The position numbers and the translations under genes are program-made. Positions 36,330 through 44,098 of a stretch of 64,000 nt of DNA are shown piece after piece; the stretch's first letter is position 1; the number at the start of each line of letters is the position of its first letter. The stretch comes from Salegentibacter_A chungangensis (GTDB lineage Bacteria > Bacteroidota > Bacteroidia > Flavobacteriales > Flavobacteriaceae), in assembly GCF_042678405.1 (NCBI RefSeq), contig NZ_JBHTLI010000002.1, positions 310,001-374,000 of the forward strand. The letters run 5' to 3'. Under the pieces are notes generated by a model that worked only from the letters and a program-made list of their open reading frames with translations, was not told where the DNA came from and ran no database searches.

Positions 36330-36827
36330 TTAGTTTAAAGTTCTAAAGTATTCGAGCACAGCCCTGGCCTCTTCTTCGGTAAGATTTTGATTGGCCATCA
36401 CCGCCATATTAGATTCTATTACAAGCTGTTTGGCAATAGGGTCTTTGGCTATCATCTCTTCAGGATTAAGGATCATATTCATAATCCATTCCGGTGAACG
36501 TCTCTCGGTTACGCCTTCTATCGCAGGGCCTATAAACTTTTTATCGGTTTTATGACAGGCAGAACACATATTATTGAAAATACTTTTTCCTCTTGCAGCC
36601 ATATCCTGGTCTACATCATTTGCCAGGTCAATAGATTTAACCGGACCAATCCCTGTATTAGACAGGTCTTTTGTTGCTGCCTTGCTTTCTCCTTCAGCTG
36701 CCTTTGATGGTTCTGAAGAATAATCTCCCAGTTTCATTTCTTCTTTCTCTTTCTTCTCAGAGTCACCGCAGGCCACTACGCCCAGAAAAATTACTCCTAA
36801 AACAAGGGTCTTTATTAAATTATTCAT
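36330..36827 (-). CDS. Lipoprotein c-type cytochrome (paralogue 2)
   Basis: A 165-residue lipoprotein. The lipobox is VVAC (C20), the haem site is C88-SA-C91-H92, and M141 or M144 is a candidate sixth ligand. From KKEKEEMKLGDYSS through ERRSPEWIMNMILNPEEM to ESNMAVMANQNL it is almost the same as paralogue 1, with an Ala/Glu-rich linker in place of a Lys-rich one. A tandem duplication is the simplest origin. It heads an operon with the fasciclin gene and has the strongest regulator site of the island. A role in electron transfer to NosZ is inferred from context. Confidence 0.92.
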   Translation of the reverse strand: MNNLIKTLVLGVIFLGVVACGDSEKKEKEEMKLGDYSSEPSKAAEGESKAATKDLSNTGIGPVKSIDLANDVDQDMAARGKSIFNNMCSACHKTDKKFIGPAIEGVTERRSPEWIMNMILNPEEMIAKDPIAKQLVIESNMAVMANQNLTEEEARAVLEYFRTLN

Positions 36828-36855
36828 TGTTTTCAGATTAAAAGTTAGTCAGGAT

Positions 36856-36863
36856 CAAAATTA
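36856..36863 (-). promoter_or_regulatory. -7 box of the cytochrome-fasciclin operon
   Basis: On the minus strand this reads TAATTTTG, a full TAnnTTTG match. Its near edge is 29.5 bp from the centre of the palindrome at 36884-36901. Confidence 0.65.
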
Positions 36864-36883
36864 ACCTATCACTTCTTCCCGGT

Positions 36884-36901
36884 TTATGACCGAAGTCATA
36901 A
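36884..36901. promoter_or_regulatory. Crp/Fnr-type operator before the cytochrome-fasciclin operon
   Basis: TTATGAC-CGAA-GTCATAA has perfect 7-bp arms. Spacing to the -7 box equals that at the nosZ and paralogue 1 promoters. Confidence 0.8.
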
Positions 36902-37015
36902 GAATGAAAATTTATGAAGCAGTTTTTCTGCAAAATTGAGGTAAAACTTAACAAACAGGTAAACTTATTGAGGCAGTCTTAATCTCCTATTAACCTGAAT
37001 ACCAAGCCCTGCTCT

Positions 37016-37023
37016 TAAATTTG
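37016..37023 (+). promoter_or_regulatory. -7 box of the 83-residue protein gene
   Basis: TAAATTTG is a full match to TAnnTTTG, 26 bases before the start codon. A well-placed TTG at -33 was not found. Confidence 0.5.
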
Positions 37024-37049
37024 CACCCGAATTATAATCTAAAAATGAT

Positions 37050-37301
37050 ATGAATTCAGCAGAAAAATTAAAATTGGCGATGGAGACCATAGAGTTTCCT
37101 GTGTATTATGACAGTGACGGGCAAAGCGTTCGTGACGCCAATGGAATGATGGTATGTGACATCAGGGGCTGGAGCAAGATCCAGTTTATGACCCAGAGCG
37201 AAGACCGCCAGGATGCCATTGGAGCATTGATAGCGAACTTGCTCAACCAATCTGGCCGTAATTTTAACGGAAGTGAGGTATTGAAGTCTATTGCTTCATA
37301 A
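37050..37301 (+). CDS. Small protein of unknown function, 83 residues
   Basis: I do not recognise a named family. It has no signal peptide or membrane segment, so it should be cytoplasmic. The first half (IEFPVYYDSDGQSVRDANG) looks like a small beta-hairpin region, followed by CDIRGWSKIQFM and a helical C terminus. It has a good -7 box upstream and a clear terminator downstream, which supports a real monocistronic gene. It lies between the nos island and the fatty-acid transporter without an obvious link to either. Confidence 0.7.
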   Translation: MNSAEKLKLAMETIEFPVYYDSDGQSVRDANGMMVCDIRGWSKIQFMTQSEDRQDAIGALIANLLNQSGRNFNGSEVLKSIAS

Positions 37302-37382
37302 ATAAAGGGATCGGGACTTCAAAAAATTCTGTTTCGGTATTTCGGTACAGAATTAACTATTAAAACAAACAACAACTATATT

Positions 37383-37405
37383 AAAACCGGCCATTGCCGG
37401 TTTTT
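37383..37405 (+). terminator. Terminator after the 83-residue protein gene
   Basis: AAAACCGGC and GCCGGTTTT form the stem with a CATT loop and run into eight Ts. Confidence 0.9.
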
Positions 37406-37467
37406 TTTCTTTCCGAAACGCGAACACTGAAATAAAATTATCTGCCGGTTCAAATTCTTGCCGACCC

Positions 37468-37498
37468 CAAATATGAAAAGCATCATTTTATATTTTTG
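37468..37498 (+). promoter_or_regulatory. Promoter of the AtoE-type transporter gene
   Basis: TTG at 37468-37470, a 20-base spacer, then TATTTTTG at 37491-37498 fit the Bacteroidota TTG/TAnnTTTG pattern. The predicted leader before the ATG at 37624 is long, about 120 bases, with no recognised riboswitch. Confidence 0.6.
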
Positions 37499-37623
37499 GT
37501 AACCTGAAAGGTCTTTTATATTTAATTCTTTAATATTGTGAAACCTCACCCGCTTCATCTTCAAAGAATCAGGATGATACGGATTGGGGATTCAGGTTTT
37601 ATAAAAAGAATTATACCGATCAT

Positions 37624-38994
37624 ATGAAAGCCTCCCGGTTCATAGAACTTACTTTCAAGAGACTCATCCCCGCCCCTTTTACCCTGGCGGTTTTGCTTAC
37701 ATTTTTAACAATGCTTATCGCCTTTTTCTTTACCGGGGCTTCGGAAGGAAATAAGGCTGTAAACATCCTGAGGTACTGGCAGGAGGGAATGTGGAATCCT
37801 GCGCTTCTGGTCTTTGCAGTGCAAATGATGCTTATTCTTGTCCTGGGGCACGTGCTTGTACTAAGCAAACCTATGGCCCGGCTCACCCAGAAACTGACCA
37901 ACCTGGTAAAGGGAAATGCCAGCGCGGTCATTATGGTTTCGGTTTCCACGATGCTGGTTGCCTTTTTTAACTGGGGCCTGGGGCTCATTTTTGGCGCCAT
38001 TATGGCCAGAAAAGTAGGGGAAGCAGCACGCGACAGAGGTTTTAGCATTAACTACCCGCTTGTTGGAGCTTCGGGGTATGTGGGCTTAATGGTATGGCAC
38101 GCAGGAATAAGCGGAAGCGCTCCCCTGAAAGCAGCCGAAAACGGCCATATTCCCGGACTTTTCTCAGAAACCAATAACACAGATCTATTAAACAGACTTC
38201 CAAGGTCAATTCCTACGGATACTACCATATTTTCAAGCTGGAATCTCAGCCTTTTCGGGATACTCCTTATCGCAGTTCCTCTGGTTCTGTATTTCGTATC
38301 CAAAGCCACGGCAACAGGAAAGGTAGACCTGCCCAAAGAAAAAGAAATGAAGAGAACAGGGCTTATCACCGGTGCCGAAAGGCTGGACCATTCCCGATTA
38401 CTAAACCTTGTGTTCGGGCTTATCTTACTGTCTGCTTTTTTCGCCAGTTTTTATGACCAGTTACTTATAGGAAATCTGACCCCAAATATGCTCAATTTTT
38501 TAATGTTAGGGCTTTGCATCCTGATGCACGGATCCTTCGCTTCATTCCTGAGAGCACTGGATGAAGCTATTGGCGGTGCAGCAGCAATACTTATACAATT
38601 TCCGCTCTATTTCGGGATTATGGGGATTATGAAAGAAACAGGTATTGTTGGCGATATTGCGGGATTCTTTTCCAGCATTGCCACAGAGGTAAGCCTTCCG
38701 GTTTATACTTTTTTCAGCGCAGGCCTGGTAAACATCTTTGTGCCGAGTGGTGGCGGCCAGTGGGCCATTCAAGGGCCGATAGTACTGGAAAGTGCTACCA
38801 AACTTGGTGTTCCGCTAAATAAAGCTATTATGGCCTTCGCCTATGGTGACCAGATCACGAATATGCTTCAGCCCTTCTGGGCGCTGCCTTTACTTGCCAT
38901 AACAAGATTAAAGGCCAGGGAGATTCTACCGTACACACTCATCCTTATGTTAGTGGGTTCGGTCATTTATATTTCAGGCTTATTGATAATATAG
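37624..38994 (+). CDS. Short-chain fatty acid transporter, AtoE family
   Basis: A 456-residue inner-membrane permease with about twelve helices, full length for the AtoE/TIGR00366 family. Typical features include the N-terminal RFIELTFKRLIPAPFTLAVLLT, the WNWGLG-like ALVAFFNWGLGLIFGA and the glycine-rich FVPSGGGQWAIQGPI near residue 375, followed by QITNMLQPFWALPLL. It probably takes up butyrate, acetoacetate or related acids. A 3-hydroxybutyryl-CoA dehydrogenase gene lies 6 kb away, but not in the same operon. Confidence 0.9.
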   Translation: MKASRFIELTFKRLIPAPFTLAVLLTFLTMLIAFFFTGASEGNKAVNILRYWQEGMWNPALLVFAVQMMLILVLGHVLVLSKPMARLTQKLTNLVKGNASAVIMVSVSTMLVAFFNWGLGLIFGAIMARKVGEAARDRGFSINYPLVGASGYVGLMVWHAGISGSAPLKAAENGHIPGLFSETNNTDLLNRLPRSIPTDTTIFSSWNLSLFGILLIAVPLVLYFVSKATATGKVDLPKEKEMKRTGLITGAERLDHSRLLNLVFGLILLSAFFASFYDQLLIGNLTPNMLNFLMLGLCILMHGSFASFLRALDEAIGGAAAILIQFPLYFGIMGIMKETGIVGDIAGFFSSIATEVSLPVYTFFSAGLVNIFVPSGGGQWAIQGPIVLESATKLGVPLNKAIMAFAYGDQITNMLQPFWALPLLAITRLKAREILPYTLILMLVGSVIYISGLLII

Positions 38995-39083
38995 AGGCAT
39001 CAATTAAAAATTAGGCTAATGGAGCCTCTCCTGCAGAATGAGAATTCAGCAGAAAGCTTTAAATTAATGGAAAATTTTGTCCG

Positions 39084-39701
39084 ATGTGTTATCATACGAA
39101 ACTCAGTTCCAGGCTGGATGCTATTCAAAGAACATTCAATTCAAAATTTATCGATCCCGGCACTTATAAGCCCAGCGAGGCAATTAACGGCTTCAGCTTT
39201 CCCAAAACTCCGGTGATCACCGATGAAAACCGGGGAGAAATAGAAATGTATAACTGGGGGCTGATCCCTTTCTGGGCAAAAGATGATAAGATCAGAAAAA
39301 TGACCCTGAATGCCAAGATCGAAACCGTAACCGAAAAACCCGCTTACCGGAATTCGGTGAAAAACCGTTGTCTTATTATTGCCGACGGCTACTATGAATG
39401 GCAGTGGAAAGATCCTAAAGGAAAGGAAAAACAAAAGTATTTGATAGTTCCTAAAGATCAGGAAATCTTCGCCTTCGCCGGAATTTATTCTTCCTGGACC
39501 AACCCGGAAACAGAAGACCTGGTAAACACCTACTCTATTCTTACTACTGAAGCAAACGAATTAATGAGCGAGATCCATAACCATAAAAAACGAATGCCCG
39601 TTTTGCTGAAAAAGGCAGACCATTCTAATTGGCTTTCAGGAACCGAAGTTTCAAATTTTGCATTTCCCTATGAAGTGGAGTTGAAAGCGAAGGAGGTTTG
39701 A
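39084..39701 (+). CDS. yedK: YedK/HMCES-type SOS-response-associated protein
   Basis: A 205-residue SRAP-domain protein. The processed N-terminal cysteine (C2 of MCYHTK) forms a thiazolidine crosslink with abasic sites in single-stranded DNA; the other active-site residues are seen in NAKIETV (Asn and Glu) and HNHKKRMPVLL (His). The start is fixed by the requirement for Cys2. It shields abasic sites at replication forks. It is 90 bases from the transporter gene, with no clear promoter between them, and a weak terminator-like hairpin follows. Confidence 0.93.
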   Translation: MCYHTKLSSRLDAIQRTFNSKFIDPGTYKPSEAINGFSFPKTPVITDENRGEIEMYNWGLIPFWAKDDKIRKMTLNAKIETVTEKPAYRNSVKNRCLIIADGYYEWQWKDPKGKEKQKYLIVPKDQEIFAFAGIYSSWTNPETEDLVNTYSILTTEANELMSEIHNHKKRMPVLLKKADHSNWLSGTEVSNFAFPYEVELKAKEV

Positions 39702-39721
39702 AGTTTGTTTAAAAACTAAAA

Positions 39722-39747
39722 ACCCGCAATTTCATTGCTGTTTTTTG
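39722..39747 (+). terminator. Weak terminator after yedK
   Basis: GCAAT and ATTGC form a short stem with a three-base loop, and six Ts follow after two bases. The stem is short, so this is tentative. Confidence 0.4.
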
Positions 39748-39869
39748 TTAAGCAAAAGGGAAGTTTACAGGCCCATTTATACTTTCTTTACTTATTCATA
39801 AAAAGCTGAATAAAGCTCTGTATTTAACGACTAATTCAATTAGCGATTCCTCTTCTAATTGTTTGAATT

Positions 39870-40844
39870 TTATTTTCCATATTCCCCTTGAGCATAGGAA
39901 GCCACTATACTGCTGCTTGGCGACTTTCTGTTATTCGGAAAATCAAAAAAATATATTCCGTTAGGCAAACCGTTTGAAAATGTAATTTTCACCCATCCCC
40001 CACTATCGCCACCAAAACCCGAATATCGATAATCTGCTTTTATGGCTAAGGGTCTTCCTTGGTTATCTTCAGATAATATGCTAACTCCATTAATACTTCC
40101 CTGCCTGTAGCGATTAAATGCCCAGGTTCTTGCCTGATCAGTCACCAAGTCATCTATTAATCTGTTAAAGTCCTGGGGGCCTGTGGGACCTCCGGACTTC
40201 TTCATTGCTGTATATTTACTCTCCCCCGCCATCCGAATCGAGGGCATGTTCAGCGCAAATGCCTTCAGGTTTTCTTCAAATCTTCTCAATCCCGGGCTAT
40301 CACAAGGGTTTATGCTAAGAATTCGGGACATATCATATAATAATGCTTTAGCCTTATGTAGTTTATCAACCGAATTGCCAATGGCGTTTTGGTCATTCAT
40401 CGTGGATGATAGTTCTCTTAAAAAATTAACTCCCAAAAAGCTTTCCAACTCCAGCTGGGCCTCATATAAGTCACGACGCGCATATATGTTTGATGGTTCT
40501 TTATTCCACTGAACACAGTACCTGTTAATTTCAACTCCATATCCGTTATATTGTACCTTCCACATATCACAAACATCATCCATTATCATTTCCTTGTCAG
40601 TTGGCAGGTATTTATCACATCGTTCTCCATAAACCCGAAGGTATTTGGCATAAAGCTGGAAGAATTCCGTGTCATCACGATTCAGTTGAATATTTTCAAA
40701 ATGCCCTCTGAAGATATTATCTAAAAGCTCCGCATTATAAAGCCCATCGGTATTAAACTCTAAATTTTGTGAATTGATAGTTTTAATCGAGAAAGCTGAA
40801 ATTACTACTATCCAAATAATTGGTTTAAGTATTAAACGTTTCAT
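39870..40844 (-). CDS. Secreted protein of unknown function, 324 residues
   Basis: I do not recognise the family. A signal peptide (VVISAFSIKTINSQ) leads a helical N-terminal two-thirds with four cysteines, including GERCDKYLP, MDDVCDMW, NRYCVQW and SINPCDSPG, which could form disulfides in the periplasm. The last 80 residues look beta-rich and glycine-rich (YRYSGFGGDSGGWVKITFSNGL), perhaps a small sandwich. The gene and its 5' flank are distinctly A/T-rich compared with neighbours (by eye), and it stands alone beside tRNA-Ser. Recent acquisition is possible. Confidence 0.65.
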   Translation of the reverse strand: MKRLILKPIIWIVVISAFSIKTINSQNLEFNTDGLYNAELLDNIFRGHFENIQLNRDDTEFFQLYAKYLRVYGERCDKYLPTDKEMIMDDVCDMWKVQYNGYGVEINRYCVQWNKEPSNIYARRDLYEAQLELESFLGVNFLRELSSTMNDQNAIGNSVDKLHKAKALLYDMSRILSINPCDSPGLRRFEENLKAFALNMPSIRMAGESKYTAMKKSGGPTGPQDFNRLIDDLVTDQARTWAFNRYRQGSINGVSILSEDNQGRPLAIKADYRYSGFGGDSGGWVKITFSNGLPNGIYFFDFPNNRKSPSSSIVASYAQGEYGK

Positions 40845-41208
40845 CTTTAAAAAATTTTAAAATTCGAATTGGCTTAGGTTTGGAATCGAAAGAGCCTTCT
40901 TTTAAGAAGATTTCACATCGATCTTTCTTTACCAGGTATTTTAAAAGGGGATTTAAAGAGGGGATCTTTGCAGGGAATTAGACTATAAATCTAAATAGCA
41001 GGGGGCAGAATAAGTAGAAGGGAACACCCTTATTTTTTATAAAACTAAACAGACTCAAGCTACGTTCAATAACTCAATCAAATTAACAGAAAACCTCAAT
41101 TACGGATTAAACAAGTCTTACCATATCAACTAAAAATATAATGCCTATTGGTAATACTATATATTCAGGAAATAAAAAACCCGCAATAAAAATTGCGGGT
41201 TTCTTTTG
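40845..41208. other. A/T-rich intergenic region, 364 bp
   Basis: It holds the tRNA-Ser terminator at 41174-41207 at its right end. Elsewhere I see no open frame, palindrome or recognised RNA. The stretch has no clear promoter for the secreted protein gene. Confidence 0.6.
41174..41207 (-). terminator. Terminator of tRNA-Ser
   Basis: ACCCGCAAT and ATTGCGGGT pair around an AAAA loop; on the minus strand the stem is followed by six Ts. It begins a few bases past the tRNA 3' end. Confidence 0.9.
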
Positions 41209-41293
41209 CGGAGGAAGAGGGATTCGAACCCCCGGAGGTGTGACCCTCAACAGTTTTCAAGACTGCCGCATTCGACCACTCTGCCATTCCTCC
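41209..41293 (-). tRNA. tRNA-Ser (anticodon TGA)
   Basis: The 85-base gene folds as a class II tRNA: acceptor GGAGGAA pairs with TTCCTCC, the D-arm region reads TGGTCGAATGCGGCA, the anticodon loop CTTGAAA gives anticodon TGA for UCA serine codons, a long variable arm follows, and the T-arm is GGGTTCGAATCCC. CCA is not encoded. A terminator follows directly. Confidence 0.96.
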
Positions 41294-41434
41294 AGTAAAG
41301 TGCAGATTCCTTAACGCCGTCCCTGCTTAGCGGATGCAAATATAATAAGCTTTTTCAAATACGCACAACTAATTTTAAAAGTTTTTTTCGGCAATTTCCA
41401 ATTCTTTAAAAATCAGATTCTTTCATTTCTTTTT

Positions 41435-41442
41435 TATCTTGG
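41435..41442 (+). promoter_or_regulatory. Candidate -7 box of the SGNH hydrolase gene
   Basis: TATCTTGG is one base from TAnnTTTG and 41 bases before the start codon; the same octamer recurs before the next gene. Confidence 0.35.
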
Positions 41443-41483
41443 CTGTAATTTAATCTGAACACTTATCTTCTTAAATTCTGCTT

Positions 41484-42188
41484 ATGAAAAGTTTCCTTCT
41501 GGCCTTCTCCTTCCTTTTTACGATCTTCGGCCTGCGGGCACAAAACAATAAATACAAAGAAATTATGGACCAGGACTGGGCCGAGTTAAAGACCTATCGG
41601 GAAGCTAATAAAAAACTTAAAGCTAAAGATATTAAACCGGTTGCGGTATTTATGGGAAACTCCATCACCGAGGGCTGGGTAAATGCAAGCCCCGGTTTCT
41701 TCAAAGAAAATAATTATATCGGTCGCGGGATCGGCGGGCAAACGAGTCCGCAGATGCTGCTTCGGTTTATGCAGGATGTAATCGATCTTCAGCCTGAAGT
41801 GGTCGTGATCCTGGCCGGCACTAATGATATTGCCGGAAATACCGGCTACGCTTCAGTAGATATGATCACCGACAATATTAAAGCAATGGCCCAGCTGGCC
41901 GAAACAAATAACATCGAGGTAGTGCTAAGCTCCATTCTTCCGGTTGCCGACTATCCCTGGAGACCTGGGCTGGAGCCTGTTGAAAAAATTGCGGCTGTTA
42001 ACACCTGGCTTCGGGAATATGCCCAAATGAATAATTTTATTTACCTGGATTACTTCAGCCATATGAAGAACAGTGAGAATGGAATGAGAGCTGAACTTTC
42101 TGAAGACGGCGTACACCCAAATAAAAAAGCCTACAGTTTAATGCAGCCACTGGCTAAGGAGGCCATTGAAAAAGCCCTTAAAAATTAA
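41484..42188 (+). CDS. SGNH/GDSL-family hydrolase, secreted
   Basis: A 234-residue protein with a signal peptide ending GLRAQ (residue 20). The SGNH blocks are intact: FMGNSITEGW with nucleophile S60, GIGGQTS with the oxyanion Gly, AGTNDI with Asn, and DGVHPN with the catalytic Asp and His. It is likely a periplasmic esterase acting on acetylated glycans or similar esters; the exact substrate is open. Its stop is 60 bases from the next gene on the same strand. Confidence 0.9.
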   Translation: MKSFLLAFSFLFTIFGLRAQNNKYKEIMDQDWAELKTYREANKKLKAKDIKPVAVFMGNSITEGWVNASPGFFKENNYIGRGIGGQTSPQMLLRFMQDVIDLQPEVVVILAGTNDIAGNTGYASVDMITDNIKAMAQLAETNNIEVVLSSILPVADYPWRPGLEPVEKIAAVNTWLREYAQMNNFIYLDYFSHMKNSENGMRAELSEDGVHPNKKAYSLMQPLAKEAIEKALKN

Positions 42189-42195
42189 ACCGGTA

Positions 42196-42227
42196 TTGAC
42201 AGGTGTACTTTAAAACCGCTATCTTGG
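42196..42227 (+). promoter_or_regulatory. Candidate promoter of the M28 peptidase gene
   Basis: TTG at 42196-42198 is followed after 21 bases by TATCTTGG at 42220-42227, one base off TAnnTTTG, with 21 bases to the start codon. Confidence 0.45.
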
Positions 42228-42248
42228 CAAAACTTAAAAAAGCATAAA

Positions 42249-43253
42249 ATGAAAAAGATATTTATCATCTTTCTCACAGCAGGAATTTTAAGCTGTGGGG
42301 CCCATCAGAAAAATCCGGAGAATGCAGATCCTATGGATTATGCCAACAGCATAACTTCTTCCGAATTAAAGGACCACCTTTATATTTTTGCAAGTGACGA
42401 ATTTGAAGGGCGCGATACAGGAGAACCGGGTCAGAAAAAGGCTGCGGAATATATCGTGAACGAATATCAGAAAACAGGTATTTCTCACCCTGAAGGAATG
42501 AGCAATTATTACCAGACCATTCCAAGTGAATATTTCAATGGCAAATTCAATGATACCGAGAATGTACTGGGCTTTATTGAAGGAAGCGAAAAACCTGAGG
42601 AAGTGCTTGTAATCTCCTCTCACTATGACCACGTTGGCGTAGATGATGAGGGAAATATTTTTAATGGTGCCGATGACGGCGGCTCAGGTCCCGTAGGGAT
42701 CCTAGAGATCGCCGAAGCTTTCAAAAAAGCTGTGGAAGATGGTTATACTCCTAAACGCTCCATTCTTTTCCTTCACCTTACAGGAGAAGAAAAAGGACTG
42801 CTGGGATCTAAATATTATACCGAAAACCCGGTATTTCCTTTAGCAAATACCGTCGCCAACCTGAATATGGATATGATCGGCAGGATAGACGAAGCTCACG
42901 CCGGGAACGATAATTATGTTTACCTGATAGGCAGCGACAAACTAAGTGCTGATCTTCACGAACTTAGCGAAGAAGTGAATGATACCTATATGAAAATGGA
43001 TCTCGACTACACCTATAACGACCCTGATGATCCTAACCGTTTCTATTACCGAAGCGACCATTACAATTTTGCGAGAAATAACATCCCCGTAATCTTTTAC
43101 TTTAACGGCGTGCACGATGATTATCACCGTCCGACAGATACTGTTGAAAAGATCAGTTATGAGGCGCTTGCAAAAAGGGCCAAGCTGGTATTCCTTACCG
43201 CCTGGGAGATCGTAAACCGTGAGGATAGAATTGTTGTGGACAAAACGCAATAA
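42249..43253 (+). CDS. M28-family zinc aminopeptidase, lipoprotein
   Basis: A 334-residue lipoprotein (lipobox ILSC, cysteine near residue 16). The co-catalytic zinc motifs of M28 are present: SSHYDHVG, NGADDGGSG with the bridging Asp, GEEKGLLGS with the catalytic Glu, NLNMDMIGR and a C-terminal DDYHRPTDT histidine. It is an exported di-zinc aminopeptidase-type enzyme removing N-terminal residues from peptides. A bidirectional terminator separates it from the convergent pcm gene. Confidence 0.92.
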   Translation: MKKIFIIFLTAGILSCGAHQKNPENADPMDYANSITSSELKDHLYIFASDEFEGRDTGEPGQKKAAEYIVNEYQKTGISHPEGMSNYYQTIPSEYFNGKFNDTENVLGFIEGSEKPEEVLVISSHYDHVGVDDEGNIFNGADDGGSGPVGILEIAEAFKKAVEDGYTPKRSILFLHLTGEEKGLLGSKYYTENPVFPLANTVANLNMDMIGRIDEAHAGNDNYVYLIGSDKLSADLHELSEEVNDTYMKMDLDYTYNDPDDPNRFYYRSDHYNFARNNIPVIFYFNGVHDDYHRPTDTVEKISYEALAKRAKLVFLTAWEIVNREDRIVVDKTQ

Positions 43254-43272
43254 TCATTCAGTCAGAAAAAAC

Positions 43273-43300
43273 AAAAAGCCTGGTGATCACCGGGCTTTTT
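43273..43300. terminator. Bidirectional terminator between the M28 peptidase and pcm
   Basis: A near-perfect palindrome, AAAAAGCC-TGGTGATCACC-GGGCTTTTT in outline, with A- and T-runs on both sides. Confidence 0.88.
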
Positions 43301-43322
43301 TAGTTTATAAGTATAGGTTCCC

Positions 43323-43964
43323 CTAATTTTTATCTTCAAGTAGAGGCACAAACCTGAACTGTCCGAATTCCTTTTTATCAAATTCTTTGGGTGACTTTCT
43401 TACAAAAAGGGTCATCGTCTGCACATCCTGTCCCACCGGGATCACCAGCCTTCCTCCTACTTTCAGCTGCCCCAAAAGATCTTTGGGTACCGAAGGTGCT
43501 CCGGCAGTCACAATGATCTTATCGAAAGGCGCATATTCCGGAAGGCCTTTATAACCATCACCAAAACTCAGGTATTTTGGCCTGTAGCCTATCTTGGCGA
43601 GAAAATTCTTTGTCTTTTTATACAGTTCGCGCTGGCGTTCGATACTGTAGACCTTTGCTCCCAGCTCACAGAGAACTGCGGTCTGGTATCCACTACCCGT
43701 CCCGATTTCCAGCACGGTCTCTCCCTTAGCTATCTCTAACAACTCACTTTGAAAAGCCACGGTATAGGGTTGCGAAATAGTCTGATCTGCAGCAATAGGA
43801 AATGCCTTATCCTGGTAGGCGTGATCTTCAAAGCTGCTGTCCATAAACAAATGCCGTGGAATCTTACCAATGGCATCCAAAACCTTTCGGTCGGTGATCC
43901 CCTTTTTCATCACGGTCTTCACCAGCTGCTGTCTCTTCCCCTTATGTCTGTATGTATCCTTCAA
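43323..43964 (-). CDS. pcm: Protein-L-isoaspartate O-methyltransferase
   Basis: A 213-residue SAM-dependent methyltransferase. The SAM-binding motif I is VLEIGTGSGYQTAVL (about residue 78-92), and the family N-terminal region DSSFEDHAYQDKAFPI and C-terminal GGRLVIPVG are present. It repairs isoaspartyl residues formed by protein ageing. It is monocistronic and divergent from the Gfo/Idh gene. The length is normal for the family. Confidence 0.95.
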   Translation of the reverse strand: MKDTYRHKGKRQQLVKTVMKKGITDRKVLDAIGKIPRHLFMDSSFEDHAYQDKAFPIAADQTISQPYTVAFQSELLEIAKGETVLEIGTGSGYQTAVLCELGAKVYSIERQRELYKKTKNFLAKIGYRPKYLSFGDGYKGLPEYAPFDKIIVTAGAPSVPKDLLGQLKVGGRLVIPVGQDVQTMTLFVRKSPKEFDKKEFGQFRFVPLLEDKN

Positions 43965-44074
43965 CTAGATTGCAATTTTTTCAGGTCATAAAAATAGGGA
44001 AAGATGGGTATTGCCCCCAAGTAAAAGCGGCCGGATTATAACAGAAACTTATAAACTATTTACAATCAAAATGC

Positions 44075-44082
44075 TATTTTTG
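44075..44082 (+). promoter_or_regulatory. -7 box of the Gfo/Idh oxidoreductase gene
   Basis: TATTTTTG is a full TAnnTTTG match ending 16 bases before the start codon. Confidence 0.5.
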
Positions 44083-44098
44083 TGAAAAATGCAAAAAT

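Larger units (their letters stand above)
37302..37623. other. Intergenic region, 322 bp
   Basis: It contains the terminator of the small protein gene (37383-37405) and a good promoter (37468-37498) for the downstream transporter. No gene is supported. Confidence 0.6.

Noticed and set aside
41209..41293. tRNA-Ser as an integration site for a mobile element
   Set aside because: No integrase gene, no second copy of the tRNA 3' end and no other mobile signature were found nearby.
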